Source: Actinoplanes sp. SE50/110
GTDB taxonomy: Bacteria > Actinomycetota > Actinomycetes > Mycobacteriales > Micromonosporaceae
Direction of reading: 5' to 3'
NCBI RefSeq assembly: GCF_900119315.1
Contig: NZ_LT827010.1
Span: forward strand, 634,501 to 698,500
DNA: 64,000 bases
Position numbers and translations under genes: made by a program. Numbering within the stretch: position 1 is the first letter of the stretch; every line of letters starts with the position of its first letter. This document shows positions 35,221 to 42,712 of the stretch, in pieces. Below the pieces are notes generated by a model that saw nothing but the letters and a program-made list of their open reading frames with translations, did not search any database and was not told the origin of the DNA.

Positions 35221-35290
35221 GAGTGGCGATTGTAGCTGCCATCAAAACTATGCGTTGGACTTGTGGACCGGCGCGGAGGAGGGTGAAGAC

Positions 35291-35659
35291 ATGACTTCTT
35301 CCGAGAAAGCCTTCCAGCCCGAGGACCTCACCCGGCTCTTCGTCGAGCGGGCCAACGCGAAGGATGCCGAGGGCCTCGCCCTGCTCTACGAGGAGGACGC
35401 GGTGATGGCCTATCCGCCCGGCAGCCAGACGGTCGGGCGCGCCGCCATCCAGAAGCTGTGGGCGGAGCTGTTGCCCAAGATGCCGCGGTTCGAGCCGGAG
35501 CCGCCGCTGCCCACGCTGATCAGCGGCGACCTGGCCCTCACCGCGACCCCGCCGAAAGACGGCGCCGGGGCGAGGGCACAGGTGGTCCGCCGTCAGGCCG
35601 ACGGCTCGTGGCTGCGGGTCCTCGACCACCCGGAGATGCGGCCCGGCCAGCAGGCCTAG
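35291..35659 (+). CDS. NTF2-like (SnoaL/YybH-type) small protein
   Basis: 122 residues with a single NTF2-like cone fold: '[29 protein letters not shown]' in the first helices and strand, and a final strand '[15 protein letters not shown]'. GGAGGAGGG lies just before the ATG at 35291. Members act as small isomerases, hydrolases or ketosteroid-binding proteins; the substrate cannot be told. Its stop overlaps the convergent Rpf gene stop by one CTAG. Confidence 0.85.
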   Translation: MTSSEKAFQPEDLTRLFVERANAKDAEGLALLYEEDAVMAYPPGSQTVGRAAIQKLWAELLPKMPRFEPEPPLPTLISGDLALTATPPKDGAGARAQVVRRQADGSWLRVLDHPEMRPGQQA

Positions 35660-36405
35660 ATGGCCAGGCGCTGCCCCACCGACAGGCGGTTCGGGCTGCT
35701 CAGCCGCTTCGCATTGGTGCGGTAAAGGGCGCGCCAGCCGCCCCTGACGTGGTAACGGCTCGCGATCCGGGACAGGGTGTCCCCGCGCCTCACCACGTAG
35801 GTGTGGCTCGCCCGCAGCGGCGTTGTGTAGGACGCCAGGCGGTACGGGCTCACCGAGGTCGTCCGGTGTGCCCTGGTGAGGCCGCGGCGACCGCAGGTGG
35901 GCCAGGCGCCGATGCCCTGGTGGCGCAGCACCCGCTCGGCGATCAGGATCTGCTCACTCTTGGAGGCGAGGTTCGCGGTGGAGCCGTACCGGGTGCCGCC
36001 GTGTGCCCGCCAGGTGCTGCGGCTGAACTGCAGGCCGCCGTAATAGCCGTTCCCGGTGTTGATGCCCCAGTTGCCGCTCGACTCGCACTTGGCGACCGCG
36101 TCCCAGTTGACGTCCGCGGCGGCTGCGCTGGCCGGGGAGGCCCCGGTGGCGAGCAGTCCGACCGTGCCGGCCAGGCCGGCGATGGCGATGCCGAGAGCCC
36201 GCTTGAAACCGGGGCGGGCGTTCGGGAGTGCGATGAGATGGATTCTGGCCCGCCGCACCTCGGTGCGCCGGTGCCTTCCGGGTCCTGCGGTGCTCTCCGT
36301 GACGAGTCCGGCGGTGGCCGGAGCCTGCGCGAGCCGGTTCAGGGCACGCGGGGACTGGGCTCGCCGGGACAGGACACGACGAACCCGCTGGTTCAGGTGA
36401 AGCAT
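35656..36405 (-). CDS. Resuscitation-promoting-factor-like muralytic protein with LysM
   Basis: 249 residues from the ATG at 36405 (GGAGGG 8 bases upstream). A basic N-terminus and a hydrophobic signal/anchor (about 70-95, '[19 protein letters not shown]') are followed by an Rpf/transglycosylase domain (about 97-170) with catalytic Glu in '[20 protein letters not shown]' and '[13 protein letters not shown]'. A C-terminal LysM module ('[18 protein letters not shown]') binds peptidoglycan. It cleaves peptidoglycan during growth or spore germination. Expression is predicted to be controlled by the c-di-AMP riboswitch immediately upstream. Confidence 0.92.
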   Translation of the reverse strand: MLHLNQRVRRVLSRRAQSPRALNRLAQAPATAGLVTESTAGPGRHRRTEVRRARIHLIALPNARPGFKRALGIAIAGLAGTVGLLATGASPASAAAADVNWDAVAKCESSGNWGINTGNGYYGGLQFSRSTWRAHGGTRYGSTANLASKSEQILIAERVLRHQGIGAWPTCGRRGLTRAHRTTSVSPYRLASYTTPLRASHTYVVRRGDTLSRIASRYHVRGGWRALYRTNAKRLSSPNRLSVGQRLAI

Positions 36406-36414
36406 GAAGTTTTC

Positions 36415-36575
36415 CCTCCACGCCTGCGAGGTGAGCTGTCGGGTTCGGGCCGAGGAGCCCGGCCGCACGGGTGCGGCTTCACCCCGAGGCTCGTCCATGC
36501 GTTCCGGGAACTCCGGCTCGTGGACGTGCCGAGGAACTGGTGGGTCCCCCGCTCCATGCCTGTGGGTTGTTGACC
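36415..36575 (-). promoter_or_regulatory. c-di-AMP riboswitch (ydaO/yuaA type)
   Basis: On the minus strand the conserved 5' block GGAGCGGGGGACCCA (36555-36541), the middle GGGGTGAAGCC (near 36476), and the 3' block CCCGAACCCGACAGCTCACC followed by TCGCAGGCGT (36449-36420) occur in the order of the ydaO class. They end 15 bases before the Rpf ATG. In actinomycetes this class commonly switches off cell-wall lytic genes when c-di-AMP is high. Confidence 0.88.
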
Positions 36576-36939
36576 GTGACCGGCAGGCAGGACTCGGCGT
36601 TCCAGTCACGGTGTCCGCGATGGTGCGGACTTGCCGACGGTAGTCACCGCCTTACAGGAATGACCAGGCCTGTAAGCACAGCCGGTGACGTTGTTCACCC
36701 AAATTAGCCGCTTTGATCTTCCTTTGTGTGGATAACTCCACGAGTTTTTCGATCGCGTCACGACTTGCCGCCATCGTGGTCAGCCGGACGGGGGAAAGTC
36801 CGAAGTCATGGTTAGAGCCCGGTCCGCAGTGGGTAAAGAGAATCCGCTGACGCTGATTTCGGCTGCCAGCCACGGTTTTCCGGGCTTTGTTACCGGCGGG
36901 TGTACCCACCGCCCGGCCCGGGGTGCACAATCTCCGACC
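36576..36939. other. Intergenic region between riboswitch and reductase gene
   Basis: Holds the promoter for the riboswitch-Rpf transcript (minus strand; inverted copies of CTTACAGG/CCTGTAAG near 36650-36676 flank a likely hairpin) and that of the plus-strand gene. No gene is supported. Confidence 0.4.
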
Positions 36940-38178
36940 ATGAGCGATCGTTCACGCGACTACGAGGTCATCGTCTACGGTGCGACCGGATTCGTCGGCG
37001 CGCTGGTGGCGCGTCACCTCGCCGGGCACGCACCGGCCGGCACCCGGATCGCGCTGGCCGGGCGCTCACCGGCGAAGCTGGAAGCGGTGAAAACCAGGCT
37101 CGGCGTCGACTGGCCGATCGTGGTGGCCGACGCCGGCGACCCCGACGCGATGGCCACCCTGGCCGGCCGGGCCCACGTCATCATCACCACCGTCGGCCCG
37201 TATGCGAAGTACGGCCGGGCTCTCGCGCACGCCTGCGCCGCGGCGGGTACCGACTACGTCGACCTGACCGGTGAGGTGCTGTTCGCCCGCGACAGCATCG
37301 ACGAGAACCACGAACTCGCCCGCGGCACCGGTGCGCGGATCGTGCACTCCTGCGGCTTCGACTCCATTCCGTCCGACATCGGCGTGCACGTCCTGCACCA
37401 GCAGGTCGTCGCGGACGGCGCCGGCGAACTAACCGACACCACACTGGTCGTCACCAGCATGCACGGCGGGGTCAGCGGCGGCACCATCGATTCGATGCGC
37501 AACCAGGTCGACGTGATGAAAAAGGATCCGTCACTGCGGCGCGTCGCCGGCAGCCCGTACTCGCTCAGCCCCGACCGGCAGGCCGAGCCCAAACTGGGCC
37601 GGCAGAGTGACATGGACACCATCCCGGCCTCCGAAGTGGACCCGAAACTCCGCGGGCGGCTGGCACCCTTCGTGATGGCCTCCTACAACACCCGGGTGGT
37701 GCGACGGAGCAACGCGTTGCGGGGTTGGGCGTACGGCCGCGCCTTCAAATATCGCGAAGCGATGAGCGTCGGGGCGTCGCCGCTCTCCCCGGTCCTGGCG
37801 GCCGGCATCAAGCTCGGCCTGGGCGCGCTGATCGTCGGGCTCGCGGTGCCGCCCACGCGATACCTGCTCGACCGGATCCTGCCCAAACCCGGCGACGGGC
37901 CGGGCGAGAAGACGCAGCAGGACGGGCACTTCACCATGGACATCTTCACGACCACGACGACCGGGGCGCGGTACCGGGCGCGGGTCCGGGCCAAGGGCGA
38001 CCCCGGATATGCGGCGACAGCCGTGATGCTGGGCGAGTCGGCGCTGGCGCTCGCCCTGGACCGGGATGCACTGCCGGAGAGCGAGGGCGGGGTGCTGACG
38101 CCCGCCACCGGTATCGGGGATGCGCTGGTGGCGCGGCTGCGGGCGGCCGGGATGGAGATCACCGCTTACAAGCTCTGA
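36940..38178 (+). CDS. Saccharopine dehydrogenase-like / trans-acting enoyl reductase family protein
   Basis: 412 residues. An N-terminal Rossmann fold 'VIVYGATGFVGALVARHLAG' (GxxGxxG, residues 9-29), then 'RIVHSCGFDSIPSDIGVHVLH', which is typical of the mycobacterial Rv2449c/Rv2953 group (trans-acting enoyl reductases of phenolic lipid synthesis and homologues). A hydrophobic segment (about 285-305) suggests membrane association. It probably reduces a lipid-linked or polyketide substrate with NAD(P)H. No polyketide genes are nearby, so the exact role is unknown. Confidence 0.85.
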   Translation: MSDRSRDYEVIVYGATGFVGALVARHLAGHAPAGTRIALAGRSPAKLEAVKTRLGVDWPIVVADAGDPDAMATLAGRAHVIITTVGPYAKYGRALAHACAAAGTDYVDLTGEVLFARDSIDENHELARGTGARIVHSCGFDSIPSDIGVHVLHQQVVADGAGELTDTTLVVTSMHGGVSGGTIDSMRNQVDVMKKDPSLRRVAGSPYSLSPDRQAEPKLGRQSDMDTIPASEVDPKLRGRLAPFVMASYNTRVVRRSNALRGWAYGRAFKYREAMSVGASPLSPVLAAGIKLGLGALIVGLAVPPTRYLLDRILPKPGDGPGEKTQQDGHFTMDIFTTTTTGARYRARVRAKGDPGYAATAVMLGESALALALDRDALPESEGGVLTPATGIGDALVARLRAAGMEITAYKL

Positions 38179-38189
38179 CCGCCCGCCGG

Positions 38190-38780
38190 TCAGTTCTCCG
38201 GCCGGTGGGCGACCAGGGTGAAAACGTGCCAGTGCTTCGGGCCGCGGTAGGCCGGCGCGGTCTCGTCCTGTTCGTGCCAGTGGTCGATGACCAGGCCGTC
38301 GGCGAGCGAGCGGGCCTCGGCGGCGGTCAGGAAGGTCATCGCCGGGTTGCCGGACCAGGCATCCCGGACACCGAAGAGGTCGACGGCGATCCGGCCGCCC
38401 GGGCGCACCGCCGTCCGGATCAGCGTCCACAAGCGATCGAAGGACCCGCGGGTCTGCCAGGGCAGCGCATAACCGGCGTAGACCAGGTCGGCCGGCGGCA
38501 GCGCCCCGATCGCCTCGAAGCGGAGCCGGTGCGCGGTCAGCCACGGATGGTCGAGGCCGGCCAGCATGGCCGGCTCGCTGTCGTAGGCGCTGACCCGCCA
38601 CCCGGCGTCGAGCAGTGCGCGCGTCTCGATGCCGGCCCCGCAGCCCAGATCGACGGCGGTGCGGCCGGCGCCCGGACCGGCCAGGTCCATGGCGATCCGG
38701 CAGGTGTCCCGGACCGCCCGGTCACCCTGGTGGGCGTTGTATTCCGTCCAATGCTCAGGGGTGTTCACCGGATCAGGCAT
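38190..38780 (-). CDS. Class I SAM-dependent methyltransferase
   Basis: 196 residues from the ATG at 38780 (an ATG three codons earlier at 38789 is also possible). SAM-binding motif I 'TAVDLGCGAGIETRALLDAG' lies near 40-60, the acidic ribose-binding residue is in 'SAYDSEPAM', and motif IV-like 'ADLVYAGYALPW' follows. It resembles TehB/SmtA-type small methyltransferases. Convergent with the reductase gene, with 11 bases between stops. Substrate unknown. Confidence 0.85.
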   Translation of the reverse strand: MPDPVNTPEHWTEYNAHQGDRAVRDTCRIAMDLAGPGAGRTAVDLGCGAGIETRALLDAGWRVSAYDSEPAMLAGLDHPWLTAHRLRFEAIGALPPADLVYAGYALPWQTRGSFDRLWTLIRTAVRPGGRIAVDLFGVRDAWSGNPAMTFLTAAEARSLADGLVIDHWHEQDETAPAYRGPKHWHVFTLVAHRPEN

Positions 38781-38872
38781 GCCCTGCATCCTGCCGGGCC
38801 GCCGGACGCGATCGGTAATCCGACGCTGATCGCCCTAGCCGCAAACGGGCCCTTATGGGCAGGATTCGAAGT

Positions 38873-39481
38873 GTGACCGCCAGTCCGCTGCCGCACCCGC
38901 TGACGTTGGCGGGCAACGGCATCGTGCTGCGCGAATGGAGTCCCGACGACCTGGCCGACCTGGTCGGGTTGCTCGACGAGCCGGACATCGCCCGATGGAC
39001 GCCGATGCCGTCCCCGTTCGACGTCGACGCCGGCATCGCATACCTGAAACGCGCCCGGCAGGGACGGCTGACCGGCCGACGGATCCAGCTCGCGATCACC
39101 GCGGACGGTGGGCCACCCCTCGGCGAGGTGCTGCTCTTCGGCGTCGACCCGGCCCTGCGCGAAGCTGAACTCGGCTACCTGGTCGGCGCCCGCTTCCGCC
39201 GGCGCGGGCTGGCCGCCGCCGCCCTGTCCCTGCTCACCGACTACGCCTGCGGGACGCTGCGGCTGAACAGGCTGCTGCTGCGGATCGACCCGGACAACAC
39301 CGCGAGCACCGCGGTCGCCCGGCGCTGCGGCTACCGGCTGACCGGCGAGCCACCCATCCCGCAGGAGGGGCCGTACGGGCCGACGAGCCTGGACACCTGG
39401 GAATACGTCCGCGGGCTGCCCGGCACCCGCCGCGAGGGCCTGAGAAATGTCGCATCCCGGCGGTACGGTCGTCGCACCTGA
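38873..39481 (+). CDS. GNAT-family N-acetyltransferase (RimJ-like)
   Basis: About 202 residues starting at a GTG preceded by GCAGGA; an ATG at 38855 would add six residues. GNAT landmarks are 'GNGIVLREWSPDDLADLVGLL', the acetyl-CoA loop 'GARFRRRGLAAAALSLL' (R/Q-x-x-G-x-A) and 'RIDPDNTASTAVARRCGY'. RimJ/RimL-type enzymes acetylate protein N-termini or small amines such as antibiotics. No evidence favours a particular substrate. Confidence 0.85.
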   Translation: MTASPLPHPLTLAGNGIVLREWSPDDLADLVGLLDEPDIARWTPMPSPFDVDAGIAYLKRARQGRLTGRRIQLAITADGGPPLGEVLLFGVDPALREAELGYLVGARFRRRGLAAAALSLLTDYACGTLRLNRLLLRIDPDNTASTAVARRCGYRLTGEPPIPQEGPYGPTSLDTWEYVRGLPGTRREGLRNVASRRYGRRT

Positions 39482-39499
39482 ACGAACGGGGTGTGCTCG

Positions 39500-40753
39500 A
39501 TGCTCAAGGTGGATCGCGCGCAGGTGATGGCCTACCGCCTCGCCGCGCTGGGGCTGTCCGCCCGCGGTGCCATCCGGCCCGCCGACCTGCCCGTCCTCGA
39601 CCTGGGAGTGCAGGATTACACCCCCGGCTCCACCCGGGTGGCACTGGCCGCGCGCACCCGGGTCGCCCTCGACGACGATCGGCTGCTCACCGTCTGGGCC
39701 GCGCGCGGCGCCCCGCACCTGCACCGGGCCGTCGACCTGCCCCGGCTGACCGCGCAGCTCTGGCCGCTCAGCCACGCCGACGCGGCCGCCCGGATCAACA
39801 GCAACCAGATCCCGGCCGCCGCCCGCCTCGGCATCGAGGCCTTCCGGGTCACCGCGGCGGCGATGCGCGAGGTCGTCCGCGCCCCGATGCCGCGGGGTGA
39901 GGCCAGCACCCGGGTCAGCGCCCGGGTGCCGGCGGAGCTGACCTTCGAGTGCAAGACCTGCCGGGCCCGGCACATCTCGGGCAACGTGTGGCAGCAGAGC
40001 GGGCTTGCCGGCGGGGTGCAGGTGCTCTCCCGCGGCAGAGACGCCATGCTCGGCCCGCTGCCCGACGCGGGTCTTCCGCTGTCGGACGCGGGTCTTCCGC
40101 TGTCCGGTGCGGGTCTTCCGCTTTCCGACGCCGGCCTTCCGCTGCCCGACGTTGCTTTGCCGCTGGCCGGCGCCGGCCTTGCGCTCTCCGATGCCGGCCG
40201 GGGAGCCGGCGCGCTGCCTGGCGCGGCGCTCCCGGCTTCTGATGCCGGTCGCGGGATCGGCGCGCTGATCACGACTTATCTGCGGTTTCTCGGCCCGGCG
40301 GGCCCGTCCGAGGTGGCGAGATACCTGTCGACTACGACCGAGGAGATCCGCTCGGTCTGGCCGGACGGCCTGGTCGAGGTCGACGTCGCCGGGCGCCGGG
40401 CCTGGCTTCCCGAGGTTGACGTGCCGGCGCTGGGGTCGCCCCCGACACCGGCCGGGGTGCGGCTGCTGCCGGCGATGGATCCGCTGCTGCAGGCCCGTGA
40501 CCGGGATCTGCTGGTGCCCGACCGGGAGCGGCAGAAGGAGGTGTGGCGGGCGCTGGGCAACCCGGGCGTGCTGTTGCTGGATGGCGAGATCGCCGGGGTG
40601 TGGCGACCGCGGATGTCCGGCCGGAGACGCGTCGATCTCACCGTCAGCCCGTTCCGGCCGTTGACTGCCACCCAGCGCGAGCGGATCGAGGGGGAGGCGG
40701 CCGAAGTGGCACGCGCCCGCGACGTCCCGTCGGCGACCACCGCCTTCGACTGA
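39500..40753 (+). CDS. Winged-helix AlkZ-like DNA glycosylase family protein (HTH_42) with repeat insertion
   Basis: 417 residues from the ATG at 39500. Conserved family blocks are 'VMAYRLAALGLSARG', 'VQDYTPGSTRVALAAR', 'WAARGAPHLHRAVDLP', and C-terminal 'VRLLPAMDPLLQARDRDLLV' with 'PGVLLLDGEIAGVWRPR'. AlkZ/YcaQ enzymes remove bulky or cross-linked bases, and the VQD site corresponds to their QxQ-type catalytic loop. A CxxC in 'FECKTCRARHISGN' may bind zinc. Residues about 190-255 are a low-complexity insertion of LPLSDAG-like heptads that is not part of the fold. Confidence 0.82.
   Translation: MLKVDRAQVMAYRLAALGLSARGAIRPADLPVLDLGVQDYTPGSTRVALAARTRVALDDDRLLTVWAARGAPHLHRAVDLPRLTAQLWPLSHADAAARINSNQIPAAARLGIEAFRVTAAAMREVVRAPMPRGEASTRVSARVPAELTFECKTCRARHISGNVWQQSGLAGGVQVLSRGRDAMLGPLPDAGLPLSDAGLPLSGAGLPLSDAGLPLPDVALPLAGAGLALSDAGRGAGALPGAALPASDAGRGIGALITTYLRFLGPAGPSEVARYLSTTTEEIRSVWPDGLVEVDVAGRRAWLPEVDVPALGSPPTPAGVRLLPAMDPLLQARDRDLLVPDRERQKEVWRALGNPGVLLLDGEIAGVWRPRMSGRRRVDLTVSPFRPLTATQRERIEGEAAEVARARDVPSATTAFD
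40060..40210 (+). repeat. 21-base tandem repeat encoding (LPLSDAG)n inside the AlkZ-like gene
   Basis: Units of the type GGTCTTCCGCTGTCGGACGCG are repeated about four times nearly perfectly and then degenerate. They keep the reading frame, so the protein gains heptads (LPLSDAG, LPLSGAG, LPLPDVA, LALSDAG). Confidence 0.85.
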
Positions 40754-40812
40754 CGGGAACGTGCCGGCCACGATCCGGCTTCGCGGCCGCGCGACGGCAT
40801 GGTCGAAGGGTT

Positions 40813-40945
40813 CGCGGCCGGGTGGGTGTGTGGCTGTCCCGGCTGTCGTGTGGCGCGGGCATGTCGGTTTGCGGCCGGGTGGGTGTGTGGCTGTCCCGGG
40901 TGTCCTGTGGCGGGGGCATGAGCGGTTTCGCGGCCGGGTGGGTGC
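40813..40945. repeat. 58-base intergenic direct repeats
   Basis: GCGGCCGGGTGGGTGTGTGG begins at 40813 and 40871, and a third, partly diverged copy begins at about 40930. The first two units agree over almost 58 bases (including CTGTCCCGG and TGTGGCG-GGGCATG). They lie between the AlkZ-like gene and the racemase-like gene. Confidence 0.8.
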
Positions 40946-41014
40946 GTGGTGGTTCCGGGCAGCCCGCCCGGTGCGGGATGATCTCTGGTTGCCGGGTGGG
41001 CGGGGAGGTGGGCG

Positions 41015-41602
41015 GTGGGCACGATCGGGTTTCTGCATACAGCGGACGTGCATGTGGCGACGTTCCGGGCGCTGGTGGGCGAGGTGGCGCCGGGATGGCG
41101 TGATCGGCATGTGGTGGATCCGGGTCTCCTGGCCGATGCGCGGGCTGGACTCCCCGTGGAGGAGGGGGTGCGGGCGCGGTTGGCCGAGTTGGCGGGCTGC
41201 GACGTGATCGTCTGCACCTGCTCGACCATCGGCCCGGAAGCGGAACGGGCCGGCGTACTGCGCGGGGACCGCCCGATGGCCCAGGCGGCGGTTGCCGTCG
41301 GAGGCCGGATAGCGGTCGCCTACGCCGTCGAGTCCACCCGGGAACCGACCACCGCACTACTGCTCGACGCGGACCCCGCGGCCGATCTGCTGCTGGTTCC
41401 CTGTCTGGCGGCCTGGGAGTACTTCGAATCCGGTGATCTGCCGGCCTACTACCGGGGCATCGCTGACCAGCTGCGGGATGTCGAGGCCGACGTGGTCGTT
41501 CTGGCGCAGCCGAGCATGGCACCGGCCGCTGACCTTCTGCCCGGCCGTTCGGTGCTCTCCAGCCCTCGGGCGGCGGTTGTCGCCGCTGTTCGCGGTCGCT
41601 GA
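41015..41602 (+). CDS. Asp/Glu racemase-superfamily protein
   Basis: 195 residues from a GTG start. It has 'TIGFLHTADVHVATFRALV' at the N-terminus, 'VIVCTCSTIGPEAE' with the first active-site-type Cys, and 'LLVPCLAAWEYFESGD' carrying a second Cys at the position of the partner base. Spaced Cys of this kind are the catalytic pair of Asp/Glu/hydantoin racemases and arylmalonate decarboxylase relatives. Homologues are sometimes mislabelled arylsulfatase. Substrate unknown. Confidence 0.75.
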   Translation: MGTIGFLHTADVHVATFRALVGEVAPGWRDRHVVDPGLLADARAGLPVEEGVRARLAELAGCDVIVCTCSTIGPEAERAGVLRGDRPMAQAAVAVGGRIAVAYAVESTREPTTALLLDADPAADLLLVPCLAAWEYFESGDLPAYYRGIADQLRDVEADVVVLAQPSMAPAADLLPGRSVLSSPRAAVVAAVRGR

Positions 41603-41640
41603 ACGCTCTCCGCGGGGATGCGCGGCGGTGGATGTGACCG

Positions 41641-41666
41641 AGCCCGCGCCGTGCCGGGCGCGGGCT
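41641..41666 (+). terminator. Hairpin terminator after the racemase-like gene
   Basis: Stem AGCCCGCGCC/GGCGCGGGCT with a 6-base loop, 38 bases after the stop. Confidence 0.7.
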
Positions 41667-41724
41667 CGATCGGAGGGGGTCAGTCGGGGGTCGGTGCGGG
41701 CCGTCCGGATCGGGGAAATCTCTC

Positions 41725-41795
41725 GGGGCCGGGGGCCGGGGGCCGGGGCCGGGCCGGGGCCGGGGCTGAGGGCCGGGGCTGGGAGCCGGGCCGAT
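41725..41795 (+). repeat. G-rich low-complexity tract
   Basis: Repeated GGGGCCGG units with at least eight runs of three or more G within 70 bases on the plus strand. It has strong G-quadruplex potential and is intergenic, between convergent genes. Confidence 0.75.
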
Positions 41796-41868
41796 CGGGG
41801 AATTCCGTCAGGGGCCGGGGTGGCGAGCGAGCCGTCTCGATCGGGGGTCTGTCGGGGAGAGCGGACCG

Positions 41869-42150
41869 CTATGGGGTGCGGGTGCGGAACCGGCGCAGGC
41901 GGTAGGTGGCGGCGGCTGCGGTGGCTAGGCCCCAGGTGGCGACGAGTGTGGCGGCGATCCACCAGCCGAGGATGCCCAGGACGATCGCGGCGACGGCTAT
42001 CGCGGCGGCGACGAAGAAGAGGGTCAACGGTGGGCGGGGGGTCGGGACGCTGAAATTGCCGCCGCCCATCCGGGCGCAGAAGTCAGGGTCGTCGCGCCGG
42101 AGCTGACGCTCCAGCTGTGCCAGCCGTCGGCTGTCCTCTTTGCTGAGCAT
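41869..42150 (-). CDS. DUF3040-family small membrane protein
   Basis: 93 residues. A cytoplasmic N-terminus 'MLSKEDSRRLAQLERQLRRDDPDFCARM' is the DUF3040 signature, followed by two transmembrane helices (about 42-62 and 64-82) and a basic tail. Function unknown. It is widespread in actinobacteria as a small inner-membrane protein. About 280 bases of upstream sequence, AT-richer than average, probably hold its promoter. Confidence 0.85.
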   Translation of the reverse strand: MLSKEDSRRLAQLERQLRRDDPDFCARMGGGNFSVPTPRPPLTLFFVAAAIAVAAIVLGILGWWIAATLVATWGLATAAAATYRLRRFRTRTP

Positions 42151-42433
42151 GTTTTGCTACCTTCCGGTCGCCGCGCCGGTGAAGCAAGGATCGAGAGTCG
42201 GCTATCCCGATCAAAGCCCATTGTTACCTCTGAGTTGCTTCCGTGATACGTCTGCGTGTGCCGAATTTTTCGGCCGAACAACCTGTGGCCCCGGCGGGAA
42301 CGCCCACTGGGTGAGATGACCGGAAAGATGCTCGGTAACCGGTACAACGGCTTTGCCAGGTTTCGATGACGTCTTGATGATCGAAAACTGTCTCGCATTT
42401 CGGACTCATCAGGTCAGATGGCGATAGAAACGA
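42151..42433. other. Promoter-bearing intergenic region
   Basis: 283 bases, less GC-rich than the surroundings, upstream of the DUF3040 gene. No gene or clear operator is seen. Confidence 0.4.
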
Positions 42434-42476
42434 CCCCGCCTGCCGGGTACGGAAACGCGGCGCCCGGCAGGCGGGG
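42434..42476. terminator. Large hairpin downstream of the glycosyltransferase
   Basis: Perfect 14-bp arms (CCCCGCCTGCCGGG at 42434-42447 and complement at 42463-42476) with a 15-base loop. It lies beyond the tandem repeats that follow the GT2 stop. Confidence 0.6.
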
Positions 42477-42566
42477 CGCCGCGTCGGAGTTCCGGAACCA
42501 CAGTGGGCGGAGCGGGTTCGGCCGGCCGCTGGTTGCGGCCCGGAGGTGATCGGCGGTCGGCCGGGT

Positions 42567-42712
42567 TGATGGCCGGGTGCGGTAGCGGGGAATGGCGCAG
42601 GCTGGCGGCCGGGTGCGGTAGCGGGGAATGGCGGAGGCTGGCGGCCGGATGCGGTAGCGGGGAACGGCGGGGCGGGTCAGGTGCGGTAGCGGGGAATGGC
42701 GGAGGGCGGCGG
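42567..42712. repeat. About 35-base tandem repeats behind the GT2-GtrA gene
   Basis: GTGCGGTAGCGGGGAATGGC recurs at 42578, 42613, 42649 (one change at its start plus AACGGC at its end) and 42681, spaced 32-36 bases. The repeats fill the space right up to the stop codon of the glycosyltransferase. They show no spacer/repeat structure of CRISPR type. Confidence 0.85.

Noticed and set aside
40813..42712. CRISPR array
   Set aside because: Repeats at 40.8 and 42.6 kb are contiguous tandem copies without unique spacers, and no cas genes are present.
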